64,000 bases of DNA from Thermohalobaculum sp963721105 (GTDB taxonomy: Bacteria; Pseudomonadota; Alphaproteobacteria; Rhodobacterales; Rhodobacteraceae), in NCBI GenBank assembly GCA_963721105.1, contig CAVRHY010000011.1, forward strand, positions 62,001 to 126,000, written 5' to 3'. A model generated the notes under the pieces. That model saw only the letters and a list, made by a program, of their open reading frames with translations, was not told where the DNA came from and did not search any database. Both the position numbers and the translations under genes were made by a program. This document shows, piece after piece, positions 10,198-18,543 of the stretch. Within the stretch, counting starts at the first letter, position 1. Every line of letters starts with the position of its first letter.

Positions 10198-10911
10198 TCA
10201 GTGCCGCAGCGCAGCAGAAATCCACGCGACCATCGCCCCGGCATCCGGCCGATCCGCCACCACGACGCGCCGAAACCCGGCATCGCGCAGCGGCGCGACG
10301 GCGTTTTCCGAGATACCGAGCAGGTCGGTCGTGCCCAGTGGCGGCCGCAGTGGCGGCGCGGCGCCGGCCAGCCAGTCGCCCAGGATGGCGGCGTTCCGCG
10401 GCGACCAGATCGTGACGATGTCGAGCGCCCCCGCGGCAAAGGCCGCCGAGACCTCCGCCGGCGGCGGACCCGCCGGCTCGGCGGCATAGATGACGGGCGC
10501 CGCGACCGACAGCCCGGCCGCCTCCAGCATCCCGGCCAGGTCGCCCGCCGCCTCGCGCCCGCGGGGGTGCAGAAAGCGCCGATGCGGCGTCGCGCGCGCC
10601 AGCCGCGCGAGGTCCCGCGCATCGCCCCGCGCGCTGACGACCTGGCCGAAGCCCGCCTCGCGCGCCATCGCCGCTGTCCGGTCGCCGACCGCGAGAACGG
10701 GCAGCCCGCGCGCGGCCGAGCCGGCGGCGAACACCCTGACGGCGCTCGCCGAGGTGAAGAGCAGCGCCTCGGTCCCTGCCGGCACCGCGATGCAGCCGGC
10801 CAGCGGCACGATGCGGGTCAGCGGCCAGACCAGGCACTCGACGCCCGAGCCGGCCAGCCGCTCCGCGATCCGGGCGCTGTCCTCGGCCGGCCGCGTCAGC
10901 AGCACCCTCAC
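10198..10911 (-). CDS. hemD: Uroporphyrinogen-III synthase
   Basis: 237 residues with the HemD fold pattern: starts VRVLLTRPAEDS, then SASAVRVFA, AVGDRTAA and the second-half motif TIWSPRNAAIL. It cyclises and inverts ring D of hydroxymethylbilane, the product of HemC, to give uroporphyrinogen III in the cytoplasm. Family sequences are poorly conserved; the assignment rests on these motifs and on its position after hemC on the same strand. The GTG at 10911 is chosen because the family begins with this LLTRP strand; it lacks a clear Shine-Dalgarno sequence but overlaps the stop of a short upstream reading frame as GTGA. About 100 bp separate it from mic60. Confidence 0.85.
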   Translation of the reverse strand: MRVLLTRPAEDSARIAERLAGSGVECLVWPLTRIVPLAGCIAVPAGTEALLFTSASAVRVFAAGSAARGLPVLAVGDRTAAMAREAGFGQVVSARGDARDLARLARATPHRRFLHPRGREAAGDLAGMLEAAGLSVAAPVIYAAEPAGPPPAEVSAAFAAGALDIVTIWSPRNAAILGDWLAGAAPPLRPPLGTTDLLGISENAVAPLRDAGFRRVVVADRPDAGAMVAWISAALRH

Positions 10912-11075
10912 GGCGCCAGCCGCGAGGGCAGGGCACCGGCCAAGGGCGCACCGGGCCTGGTCAGACGATCGAGGCCCACGCCGCCCGGCAACGAGGCCGC
11001 ACCGCCGGCGCCGTCGACGTCCGGCCGCGCCGCGCTCCCGGCGCTGTCCCCGGCCGGTCGCGTCCACACCCTCAC
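10908..11075 (-). other. Possible 55-codon leader frame; partial duplicate of the hemD start
   Basis: A short frame beginning GTG with a good ribosome-binding site (GGTGGAGGTG) reads VRVWTRPAGDSAGSAARP, very like the hemD start VRVLLTRPAEDSARIAERL, also at DNA level (GACGCGACCGGCC against GACGCGGCCGGCC). It stops by TGA overlapping the hemD GTG. It could be a relic of a local duplication or a coupled leader that brings ribosomes to hemD. No protein family fits. Confidence 0.35.
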
Positions 11076-11336
11076 GGCATCACCTCCACCCATCCAGCAC
11101 CGGCCCGGCCAGCGATTTCGCGCGCCGGCCGGCGGTCGCGCACAGTCCCCGGCCGGCGGCCCGGGGCAGCGCGGCACCGCTCGCGGCCGAGGGGGACGCA
11201 CAGCCGGCCGGCGACCACGTGCTCCCGGCCCCGCCGCTTCGCGCCATGGCACATGGCTGCGCACATCCGCTCTCGGGGTGACCGGCCCCGGCCGGCATCG
11301 CCCGGCACCGCCGCCCGCCGAGGCCCGTCCGTCTCC
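11076..11336. other. hemC-hemD spacer, no gene seen
   Basis: With the leader frame just downstream, hemC and hemD are separated by 425 bp, long for this operon. The sequence is rich in ccggccgg blocks. Open frames here are Pro/Arg/Gly-rich and look non-coding. I see no terminator. Confidence 0.5.
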
Positions 11337-12269
11337 TCAAGCATCGAAGAACCCCGGCCCGGCGCGCCCGCGCAGCTCCTCGGCCGCGTCGCGCCCCATC
11401 GCGGCGGCGTCGCCGGCCGGTCCGCGCCGCTCGGTCGCCAGGCGCTCGCTGCCGTCGGGGCGGATGATCTCGCCGCGGAACCAGACCCCGCCATCCTCCA
11501 ATACCGCCAGCCCGCCGATCGGCGTGCGGCAAGACCCGTCCAGCGCCGCCAGGAACGCGCGCTCGGCCGCCAGCGCCAGCGCCGTCGGGCCGTCGTCGAT
11601 CGCACCCAGCAGCGCCGCCACCGCCTCGTCGCCGACCCGCGCCTCGATGCCGATGGCGCCCTGGGCCACGGCCGGCAGCATCTCGTCCGGCTCGACCGGC
11701 GCCGCGGCCAGCGCGTCCAGCCCCAGCCGATGCAAGCCGGCGACCGCCAGGAAGGTCGCCTCGGCCACCCCCTCGTCCAGCTTGCGCAGCCGCGTCTGCA
11801 CGTTGCCGCGGAACTCGACGACGCGCAGGTCGGGCCGCCGGTGCAGCACCTGCGCGCGGCGGCGCAGCGAGGACGAGCCGACGACCGTGCCCCGGGGCAG
11901 CGCCGCGATCGAGCCGTGCCGTCGGCTGACGAAGGCGTCGCGCACGTCGGCCCGCGGCAGCAGCGCCGCGATCTCCAGCCCGTCCGGCAGCAGCGTCGGC
12001 ATGTCCTTCATCGAGTGGACGGCGACGTCGATCCGCCCGTCCAGCAGGGCCTCCTCGATCTCCTTGGTGAACAGCCCCTTGCCGCCGATCTCGCTCAGCG
12101 AGCGGTCCTGCACGGCATCGCCCGTCGTGCGGATCACCTCGACGGCAAAGGCCGCCTCGGGCAGGCCGTGCGCCGCCATCAGCCGGTCGCGCACCTCGTG
12201 CGCCTGCGCCAGCGCCAGCGCCGAGCCGCGCGTGCCGATCCGCAGTGGCCGGTCCCCAGTCGTCGTCAT
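11337..12269 (-). CDS. hemC: Hydroxymethylbilane synthase (porphobilinogen deaminase)
   Basis: 310 residues, the usual length. It polymerises four porphobilinogens into hydroxymethylbilane on a covalently bound dipyrromethane cofactor. Seen: RIGTRGSALALAQA at the start, KGLFTKEIEEALL, AVHSMKDMPT, SSLRRRAQ, FRGNVQTRL, and the cofactor-attachment Cys in GSCRTPIGG (about residue 240). The ATG at 12269 is preceded by GAGGGAAG, a good ribosome-binding site; a longer open frame upstream overlaps the divergent tsaD gene and is discarded. It heads the minus-strand haem block, with tsaD divergent about 130 bp away, the order common in alphaproteobacteria. Confidence 0.97.
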   Translation of the reverse strand: MTTTGDRPLRIGTRGSALALAQAHEVRDRLMAAHGLPEAAFAVEVIRTTGDAVQDRSLSEIGGKGLFTKEIEEALLDGRIDVAVHSMKDMPTLLPDGLEIAALLPRADVRDAFVSRRHGSIAALPRGTVVGSSSLRRRAQVLHRRPDLRVVEFRGNVQTRLRKLDEGVAEATFLAVAGLHRLGLDALAAAPVEPDEMLPAVAQGAIGIEARVGDEAVAALLGAIDDGPTALALAAERAFLAALDGSCRTPIGGLAVLEDGGVWFRGEIIRPDGSERLATERRGPAGDAAAMGRDAAEELRGRAGPGFFDA

Positions 12270-12401
12270 CGGTTGCTTCCCTCGCCCAGCCGCCCCAGTT
12301 AAGGCCCGAGGCGCGCGCAGGCAATCGCGCAGGCAATCGCGTCGGACGCCCGCGTGCGCGACGCGCCCGGCCGGGCGCCCCTGAGACGGTCCGGAGACGC
12401 C

Positions 12402-13508
12402 TTGGAACGCACCTTCACGATACTCGGGCTCGAATCGAGCTGCGACGAGACCGCCGCCGCCGTCGTCACCGGCGGGGGCCAGACCGGCGTCGCCGGCCCG
12501 GGCCGCATCCTCTCGAACGCCGTCTTCGGCCAGCAGGACCTGCACGCCGGCTTCGGCGGCGTCGTGCCCGAGATCGCCGCCCGCGCCCATGCCGAGCGCG
12601 CCGACCTCGTCATCCGCCGCGCCCTGGACGAAGCGAACGCCAGCCTCGCCGACCTCGACGCCATCGCGGTGACCGCCGGCCCCGGCCTGATCGGGGGCGT
12701 GCTGGCCGGCGTCATGACGGCGAAGGGGCTGGCCGCCGCCACCGGCCTGCCGCTGATCGGCGTCAACCACCTGGAAGGCCACGCGCTGACGCCGCGCCTG
12801 ACCGACGGGTTGGCCTATCCCTACCTTCTGCTGCTGGTCTCCGGCGGCCATTGCCAGTTCCTCGCCGTCGCCGGCCTCGGCGACTACCGACGCCTCGGCG
12901 GCACCATCGACGACGCCCCCGGCGAGGCCTTCGACAAGATCGCCCGCGCGCTCGGCCTCGGCTTCCCCGGCGGCCCCGAGGTCGAGCGCGCCGCCGCCAC
13001 CGGTGACTCCACCCGCTTCGCCTTCCCGCGCCCGCTGATCGAGCGCGACGACTGCGACCTCTCGTTCTCGGGCCTCAAGACCGCGGTCGTGCGCGCCCGC
13101 GACGCACTGGTCGCCGCCCAGGGCGGCCTCTGGCGGCAGGACGTCGCCGACCTCTGCGCCGGCTTCCAGGCCGCGACCGCCGAGGTGCTGGCGGCCAAGA
13201 CCGCGCGCGCGCTCCGCCGCTTCCGCGCCGCCCACCCGGGGGCGCAGGGCTTCGCCGTCGCCGGCGGCGTCGCCGCCAATGCCTGCCTGCGCGCCGCGCT
13301 CGCCGCCGCGGCGCGGGCCGAGGGCGTCAGCCTCACCGCGCCGCCCCTCGCGCTCTGCACCGACAACGGTGCGATGATCGCCTGGGCCGGCCTCGAGCGC
13401 CACGCCGCCGGCCTGGCCCCCGAGCCCGTCGCCGCCCGCCCACGCTGGCCGCTGGACACCACCGCCGCCCCGATGCTCGGCGCCGGCAAGCGCGGGGCCA
13501 AGGCATGA
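12402..13508 (+). CDS. tsaD: tRNA N6-adenosine threonylcarbamoyltransferase
   Basis: Transfers the threonylcarbamoyl group to A37 of ANN-reading tRNAs together with TsaB and TsaE. Seen: the phosphate-binding start ILGLESSCDETAAAVV, the metal-binding HxxxH in GVNHLEGHAL, LLVSGGHCQ, DDAPGEAFDKIAR, SFSGLKTAV, and the metal Asp in CTDNGAMIAW. I chose TTG at 12402 because GGAG lies 5 bp upstream and the protein then begins LERTFTILGLESS as in the family. An in-frame ATG at 12354 is the alternative and would add 16 residues. 368 residues with the TTG start. Confidence 0.93.
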   Translation: MERTFTILGLESSCDETAAAVVTGGGQTGVAGPGRILSNAVFGQQDLHAGFGGVVPEIAARAHAERADLVIRRALDEANASLADLDAIAVTAGPGLIGGVLAGVMTAKGLAAATGLPLIGVNHLEGHALTPRLTDGLAYPYLLLLVSGGHCQFLAVAGLGDYRRLGGTIDDAPGEAFDKIARALGLGFPGGPEVERAAATGDSTRFAFPRPLIERDDCDLSFSGLKTAVVRARDALVAAQGGLWRQDVADLCAGFQAATAEVLAAKTARALRRFRAAHPGAQGFAVAGGVAANACLRAALAAAARAEGVSLTAPPLALCTDNGAMIAWAGLERHAAGLAPEPVAARPRWPLDTTAAPMLGAGKRGAKA

Positions 13509-13816
13509 GCCGGGCGACGCCCCGGCCCGTCCCCGTCAATCCCCGGCCTCCGGGTGGGATGGGGCTCCCTCACTCGACCACGGTTGCGTCGTTCTGCCGT
13601 GCACGTCCGGGCGGCCCGCGTCCGGCCGGCGGTCCGCCCCGCCGCTAATCCGTGGCCGGGACAGCGCGGCCCCTGCTCGCGGCTTCGCCTGCCCGCGGTG
13701 GCCCGCCCCCGTGCCTTCGGTCTCCGGGGCCGATACATGACCCGCGCCGCCACCCTCGGCGAGGCTGGCTGCGCCACCGCGCCCGGCCATCCTCCCGCCG
13801 CGGCCGGAGCCGGCCC
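13509..13816. other. tsaD-gpsA spacer, no gene seen
   Basis: 308 bp without a convincing reading frame; the gpsA frame is open upstream here but its translation is low-complexity. The only signal is the gpsA ribosome-binding site, GGAG at 13806-13809. Confidence 0.5.
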
Positions 13817-14698
13817 GTGACCCGCGTCGCAATCCTCGGCCAGGGCGCCTGGGGCGCCGCGCTCGGCCACTCGCTCGCCGCCGCCGGGGCCAAGGTCGCC
13901 TTCTGGCGCCGCGGCGACGAACCGGCGGCGCTGGAGGGCGCGGACATCGTGATCGCGGCCGTCCCGGCCCAGGCGACGCGCCAGGTGCTGACGGAGCTCG
14001 CCGCCGCCCTGCCGCCCAACGCGCCGCTCGTCCTGACCGCGAAGGGGCTCGAAAAGCACACGCTGCTCCGCCAGTCGCAGATCGCCGCGGAAACTGCCCC
14101 GGGCCACCCGGTCGCCGTGCTCTCCGGCCCGTCCTTCGCCGCCGACCTGACGCGCGGCCTGCCGACCGCCGTGACGCTGGCGACCGAAGCGCCCGACGGC
14201 GACGCGCTCCAGCGCCGCCTCGCCACCCCCAGCCTGCGCCCCTACCTCTCGGACGACCTGACCGGCGTCGAGATCGGCGGCGCGCTGAAGAACGTCGTCG
14301 CCATCGCCTGCGGCGCGGCCATCGGCGCCGGCTTCGGCGAGAGCGCCCGCGCCGCGCTGATGGCGCGCGGCTTCGCCGAGCTCTCGCGCCTCGCCGCCGC
14401 CGCCGGTGCCCGGCCCGAGACGCTGGGCGGCCTGTCCGGCCTCGGCGACCTGGCGCTGACCTGCACCTCCGAGCAGTCGCGCAACTTCCGCTACGGCGTC
14501 AGCCTGGGCCGCGAGGGCCGCGCGCCCGAAAGCGGCACCTACGAGGGCGCCCAGACGGCCGGCGCCGCGCTCGAGCTCGCCCGCCGTCTTGGCGTCGACA
14601 CCCCGATCACCGAAACCGTCGCCGCGCTGGTCGACGGCCGCCTCGACGTCCGCGAGGCCGTCGGCCAGCTCTACGGCCGCCCCCTCCGGCGCGAGTGA
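13817..14698 (+). CDS. gpsA: NAD(P)-dependent glycerol-3-phosphate dehydrogenase, short form
   Basis: Reduces dihydroxyacetone phosphate to sn-glycerol 3-phosphate for phospholipid synthesis. Seen: nucleotide-binding VAILGQGAWGAAL, AVPAQATRQVL, LTAKGLE, SGPSFAADL, catalytic Lys in EIGGALKNVVAIACG, GLSGLGDLALTCTS and SRNFRYG. GTG at 13817 is chosen; GGAG sits 7 bp upstream. At 293 residues it is about 30 shorter than usual. The segment that normally follows the second beta strand and carries N-x(n)-YLPG is missing: the protein goes directly from VAFWRRGDEPA to LEGADIVIAAVP. All catalytic motifs remain and no frame change is visible, so this looks like a real in-frame deletion. Confidence 0.92.
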   Translation: MTRVAILGQGAWGAALGHSLAAAGAKVAFWRRGDEPAALEGADIVIAAVPAQATRQVLTELAAALPPNAPLVLTAKGLEKHTLLRQSQIAAETAPGHPVAVLSGPSFAADLTRGLPTAVTLATEAPDGDALQRRLATPSLRPYLSDDLTGVEIGGALKNVVAIACGAAIGAGFGESARAALMARGFAELSRLAAAAGARPETLGGLSGLGDLALTCTSEQSRNFRYGVSLGREGRAPESGTYEGAQTAGAALELARRLGVDTPITETVAALVDGRLDVREAVGQLYGRPLRRE

Positions 14699-14982
14699 CC
14701 CCTCATGGTGCTGCCATGACCCTGTTTCCCGGCACCGGACGGACGCCGCCGCAGCCCCCGCCGCCGCAACCGCCGCTTCGACTGCCGCGCCCCGAGCAAT
14801 TGCCGGACCGGGCGCCCCATCCCCGCCACGCCGCCGGTCGGCCCCCACCCGGTCGCCTTCCGCGCGGCCCGTGCGCAGGAGCGCAGGCGAGGAGGGCTCG
14901 CCGCAGCCCGGCAGGCGCCACCGCAGGCCGCGCCCGGCATCCCGACCGCCGGTTCGGCAGCAACCCGGCGGGCCAGGCCGGC

Positions 14983-16536
14983 ATGACCGCCCCCGCTTTC
15001 GACGAGCTCGCCGCCTGGCTCGCCGCCGACGCCCCGCAGGGCGGCCCCGTGCAGCGCATCGACACCCACACGGCGGCCATCTTCCTGTCCCGCGACCGAG
15101 CGCTCAAGCTGCGGCGCCCGGTCGACTATGGCTGGCTCGACTACGCGACGCCTGCAAAACGCCTCGCCGCCGCCCGCCGCGAGGTCGCGCAGAACGATCT
15201 TACCGCGCCCGGCCTGACGCTCGGCCTTGCCGGCCTCGTGCGCGAGGCCGGCGGCTTCCGCCTCACCGGTCCCGGCGAGGACCTGCCCGCCGATGCCGAG
15301 CCGATCACCGTGATGCGCCGCTTCCCGGCCGAGGCGCTCTTCGACCGCATGGCCGCCGAGGGGCGCCTGACGCCCGCGCTGATGCACCGCACCGGCCTCG
15401 CCATAGCCGCCATGCACCGCGGCGCCGATATCCGCCCCCGTACCGGCGACCTGCCTGCGATGGCCCGCGGCGACGACCCGCAGCTCGCCGCGCTCCGCCC
15501 GCTGCTGGGGCGCCAGGTCGACGAGGTGCTGACGGCCATGGCCGCCGCCCACGCCCGCCTGCGCCCGGCGATCGCTCGCCGCCGCGCCCGGCGCTGCCAC
15601 GGCGACCTGCACCTCGGCAACATCGTCCTCTGGCGGGGCGCGCCGGCGCCTTTCGACGCCATCGACTTCAACGACGCCTTCTCGGACATCGACCCGCTCT
15701 TCGACCTCGCCTTCCTGCTGATGGACCTCGACCACCGCGGCCATGCCGAGCTCTGCCCGCCCGTCCTGAATGCCTGGGCGGAAGCCATCTCCGCCGCCCC
15801 CGGCGCGGACACCGAGACCGCCTATGCCGGGCTGGCGCTGCTGCCCCTCTACAAGGCGGTGCGCGCCACCATCCGTGCCAAGGTCGGCGGGCTGGCCGCG
15901 CGGGCCGGTGCCGGGGATGCCGACCGTCGCACGGACGAAGCCCGCGCCTACCTTGCGCTCGCGCTCGGCTACCTCGCCGCGCCGCCGGCGCCGCGCCTGG
16001 TGGCCATCGGCGGCTTCTCCGGCACCGGCAAGTCCACCACCGCCCGCGCGCTGGCCGCCCGCACCGGCGCCGTCGTGTTGCGCTCCGACGCGATCCGCAA
16101 GGGCCTGCACGGCGTGCCCGAGACCGAGCGCCTGCCGCCGGCGACCTACACCCAGGCCGTCAGTGACCGCGTCTATGGCGAACTGCTCTGCCGCGCCGCG
16201 CTGGTCCTGTCGGCAGGCCTGCCCGTCATCGTCGACGCGGCCCACCTCCGCCCGCGCGAGCGCGCCGCCGTCGAGACGCTGGCGCGCCGCCTCGGCACCC
16301 CCTTCGCCGGTCTCTGGCTCGAGGCCCCCGAGCCGGTCCTGCGCGACCGCCTCGCCGCGCGAACGGGCGACGTCTCGGACGCCACCGCCGAGGTGCTCGC
16401 GGCCCAGATCGCCCGCGACCCCGGCCCGATCGCGTGGACCCGCCTCTCCGCCGAGCGCAGCCCCGAGGCCACCGCCAGGCTCGCCATCGCCCAGCTCGGC
16501 CCCGCGCTGCCGCCGGGCTCCCCGCCACCCGGTTGA
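14983..16536 (+). CDS. Bifunctional aminoglycoside phosphotransferase-like/P-loop kinase protein
   Basis: 517 residues joining two kinase modules (COG2187 then COG0645). The N-terminal half resembles an aminoglycoside phosphotransferase fold with CHGDLHLGNIVLW (about 204-216) and a DFND-like IDFNDAFSDIDPLFDL. The C-terminal half has a Walker A motif GFSGTGKSTTARAL (about 344) and LRSDAIRKGL, like gluconate- or zeta-toxin-type P-loop kinases. The substrate is not known for the family; drug resistance should not be inferred. Start ATG 14983 was chosen because the protein then begins MTAPAFDELAAWL; the open frame before it, in the 284-bp spacer after gpsA, is Pro/Arg-rich and not family-like. 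Confidence 0.85.
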   Translation: MTAPAFDELAAWLAADAPQGGPVQRIDTHTAAIFLSRDRALKLRRPVDYGWLDYATPAKRLAAARREVAQNDLTAPGLTLGLAGLVREAGGFRLTGPGEDLPADAEPITVMRRFPAEALFDRMAAEGRLTPALMHRTGLAIAAMHRGADIRPRTGDLPAMARGDDPQLAALRPLLGRQVDEVLTAMAAAHARLRPAIARRRARRCHGDLHLGNIVLWRGAPAPFDAIDFNDAFSDIDPLFDLAFLLMDLDHRGHAELCPPVLNAWAEAISAAPGADTETAYAGLALLPLYKAVRATIRAKVGGLAARAGAGDADRRTDEARAYLALALGYLAAPPAPRLVAIGGFSGTGKSTTARALAARTGAVVLRSDAIRKGLHGVPETERLPPATYTQAVSDRVYGELLCRAALVLSAGLPVIVDAAHLRPRERAAVETLARRLGTPFAGLWLEAPEPVLRDRLAARTGDVSDATAEVLAAQIARDPGPIAWTRLSAERSPEATARLAIAQLGPALPPGSPPPG

Positions 16537-16560
16537 TCCGACCCCCGCCAGCCGCCATCC

Positions 16561-16645
16561 TTCCCGGCAGCCGTTGTCTCCGCGAGGTGCGGGGATCTGA
16601 TCGTAATCCAAGAAAAACTCCCGCTTCCGCGGGAATGACGAGCCG
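16561..16645 (+). repeat. REP-like palindromic repeat, second locus
   Basis: Contains gttgtctccgcgaggtgcgg and, about 35 bp later, ctcccgcttccgcgggaatg, the latter a palindrome around ttcc. It is the same family as the repeat after the YdiJ-like gene. Confidence 0.5.
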
Positions 16646-16712
16646 GCCCGCACGACTCGAACTCGGTCGGAAAACGCTCTAGAACCGCGCGCGGGGAGCA
16701 GGGAGACACCGC

Positions 16713-17135
16713 ATGGCCCACTGGCTGTTCAAGTCCGAGCCCGGCGCCTTCGGCTGGGACGACCAGGTCGCGCTCGGCCGCAAGGGCGGACAGTGGGACG
16801 GCGTGCGCAACTACCAGGCGCGCAACAACATGCGCGAGATGAAGGTCGGCGAGCTTGGCTTCTTCTACCACTCGGTCGACGAGAAGCGGATCGTCGGCGT
16901 CGTCGAGGTCTGCGCCGAGGCGCACCGCGACACCACGACCGAGGACGAGCGCTGGGAGTGCGTCGACGTCCGCGCCGTGGCCCCGATGCCGACCCCCGTC
17001 ACGCTCGCCGGGATGAAGGCCGAGCCGGCGCTGAAGGACTTCGCCCTCATCCGCCAGTCGCGCCTCTCCGTCGTCCCCGTCAGCGACGCCGAGTGGCAGG
17101 TAATCTGCCGCATGGGCGGCTACGACGCCGGTTGA
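16713..17135 (+). CDS. EVE domain-containing protein
   Basis: 140 residues, a single EVE domain (PUA-like fold; relatives include human Thy28/THYN1). Seen: the opening WLFKSEPGAFGWDDQ, then WDGVRNYQARNNMREMKVGELGFFYHS, and VVPVSDAEW near the end. EVE proteins bind modified bases in nucleic acid; the exact target is unknown. The ATG at 16713 follows GGGAG at a good distance. It stands downstream of gpsA and the kinase fusion on the same strand; EVE genes near gpsA/tsaD are usual in alphaproteobacteria, where a YciI gene often lies between them, absent here. Confidence 0.92.
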   Translation: MAHWLFKSEPGAFGWDDQVALGRKGGQWDGVRNYQARNNMREMKVGELGFFYHSVDEKRIVGVVEVCAEAHRDTTTEDERWECVDVRAVAPMPTPVTLAGMKAEPALKDFALIRQSRLSVVPVSDAEWQVICRMGGYDAG

Positions 17136-17458
17136 CGGACACCCCCGTGAGCATCGCCGTCAGCCTCGTGGCCCAACTCGCCGGCAAGGCCCATGCCGGC
17201 GCCACAGCCCGGATCGCTCGCACGCGGCCGGCTCGCCACTACGGCCCGGATCGCCGGCGCGGCAACAGCGCTCCTCCGGGCTGCCGACCGCCGCCAGCCA
17301 CATCGCACCGCCGCCGCCCACCGCCGGGCCGCCGGCCTGGTGCCACACGCCGCCGGCGCGGTCCCTATTGCCAGCGTGGTGACGGCACGCTCCCGAACCA
17401 CCGACCCCCGCCAGCCGCGGGATGTCGCGCCCGTTGTTCGCCGCCGGGCGGGCGGGCC
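17136..17458. other. Spacer between the EVE gene and a membrane-protein gene
   Basis: 323 bp. The downstream frame is open through it and a GTG at 17148 would give SIAVSLVAQLAG, oddly similar to the real start VNIAADLAGRLAG, but the stretch between is Arg/Pro-rich and does not look translated. I see nothing else. Confidence 0.4.
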
Positions 17459-18319
17459 GTGAACATTGCCGCCGACCTCGCGGGCCGCCTCGCCGGGGCG
17501 GCGGCGATCGCGGCCCTCGTGGCGCTGCTCCTCTGGCGGGCTGACGGCCGCCTGCCGCGCGAGATGGCGGCCGCGCGCGGCCCCGCCGCCGGTTGGCCGC
17601 CGGGGGCGCGGCAGCTGGGGGCGCGGCAGGCGGATGCGCTCGCGGCCGCGCTGCTTGCCGCCGGCATCGGCCATCCCCGGGCCGGGGGGCTGCTGGCGCA
17701 CCTGCTCCGCAGCGCGCTCGGCTGCCTGGCGGTCGCCACCATCCTCTACGTCGTGGCGACGCCCCGGCTGCCGGTCGGTTTCGTCACCGACGCCGAGGCT
17801 CTACTGCGTTTCGCCGGCCGGCTGGTGCTCAGCGGCCTCGCCACGGTCCTGCTGGTCGACTGGGCGGCCGCGGCCGTCATTGGGCCGCTCGCGCCCGGCA
17901 TCGCGCGGGCGCGGCCGGCCGGCGTGCTCGGCTTCATGGCGCTGGACCTCGCGACCCGGCTGGCGGCGCTCGTCGTCGTCACCGCCGCCACCTTTGCGCT
18001 TTACGCGCAGGCGGCGGACAGCTTCGGCGGCTCGTGGCGCACCGCGCTGCGCGTCGTGCCCGAGACGCTTGTTGCCGCCTTCCGCCTGCAGGGTCTCTCG
18101 GGCATCTATGTCTGGGCGGCGCTGCTCGGCGGCTATCCGCTGGCGCTCGTGCTGCTGGCGCGGCTCACGACCGACGCGGCCGCCCGGCCGGCCGGGGCGC
18201 GCGCAGGCCGCCTGCCGGCCCTCCGAGAGCGCCCGCTCCGCCGGCTCGGCGTGCTGCTCGGCCTCGCCGCCGGCGCCGGCGCGCTGGTCCTCTCGCTGGC
18301 GCTGAGGGTCGCCAGCTGA
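17459..18319 (+). CDS. Hypothetical integral membrane protein
   Basis: 286 residues from the GTG at 17459. Hydrophobic helices are visible at about 12-28 (AAAIAALVALLLW), 90-105 (LAVATILYVVA), 125-150 (LVLSGLATVLLVDWAAAAV), 160-185 (ALDLATRLAALVVVTAATFALY), 220-240 (YVWAALLGGYPLALVLL) and 265-285. The sequence is Ala/Leu-rich with Arg-rich loops. No family is recognised. Start choice is uncertain because the frame is open much further upstream; GTG 17459 gives a sensible N-terminal helix. It is followed at once by a perfect 10-bp hairpin. Confidence 0.55.
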   Translation: MNIAADLAGRLAGAAAIAALVALLLWRADGRLPREMAAARGPAAGWPPGARQLGARQADALAAALLAAGIGHPRAGGLLAHLLRSALGCLAVATILYVVATPRLPVGFVTDAEALLRFAGRLVLSGLATVLLVDWAAAAVIGPLAPGIARARPAGVLGFMALDLATRLAALVVVTAATFALYAQAADSFGGSWRTALRVVPETLVAAFRLQGLSGIYVWAALLGGYPLALVLLARLTTDAAARPAGARAGRLPALRERPLRRLGVLLGLAAGAGALVLSLALRVAS

Positions 18320-18327
18320 GCGGCGGA

Positions 18328-18350
18328 TGTCACCGAAGGGTTCGGTGACA
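18328..18350 (+). terminator. Perfect hairpin after the membrane-protein gene
   Basis: TGTCACCGAA, loop GGG, TTCGGTGACA: a 10-bp stem with a 3-nt loop starting 9 bp past the stop. No T-run follows, so it would be an atypical terminator or an mRNA-end stabiliser. Confidence 0.4.
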
Positions 18351-18392
18351 ATCACCACTCAATCTGCACGACTCCCGCGGAAAGGGTGAGGA

Positions 18393-18460
18393 TTGCCCTG
18401 CCGAGAGGGACAATTCTCTTGCAAGAGTCATCTCTGCCGGGACGACTCCCGCTTCGGCGA
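18393..18460 (+). repeat. Dispersed 66-bp element, copy A (core CTCTTGCAAGAG)
   Basis: Contains CCCTGCCGAGAGGGAC, then ATTCTCTTGCAAGAG, then TCTCTGCCGGGACGACTCCC. An inverted copy with few differences lies at 39596-39662. The centre CTCTTGCAAGAG is a perfect palindrome. One frame of both copies reads LP(R/K)GTILLQE, but no gene structure supports translation. Confidence 0.65.
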
Positions 18461-18543
18461 TATGACCCCGGGCATCGTCACCGAACCCGGGGCAGGCTTA
18501 ACGCGACGGATCTCCACCGCCGGATCGCGCCACGTCGCGGGCG

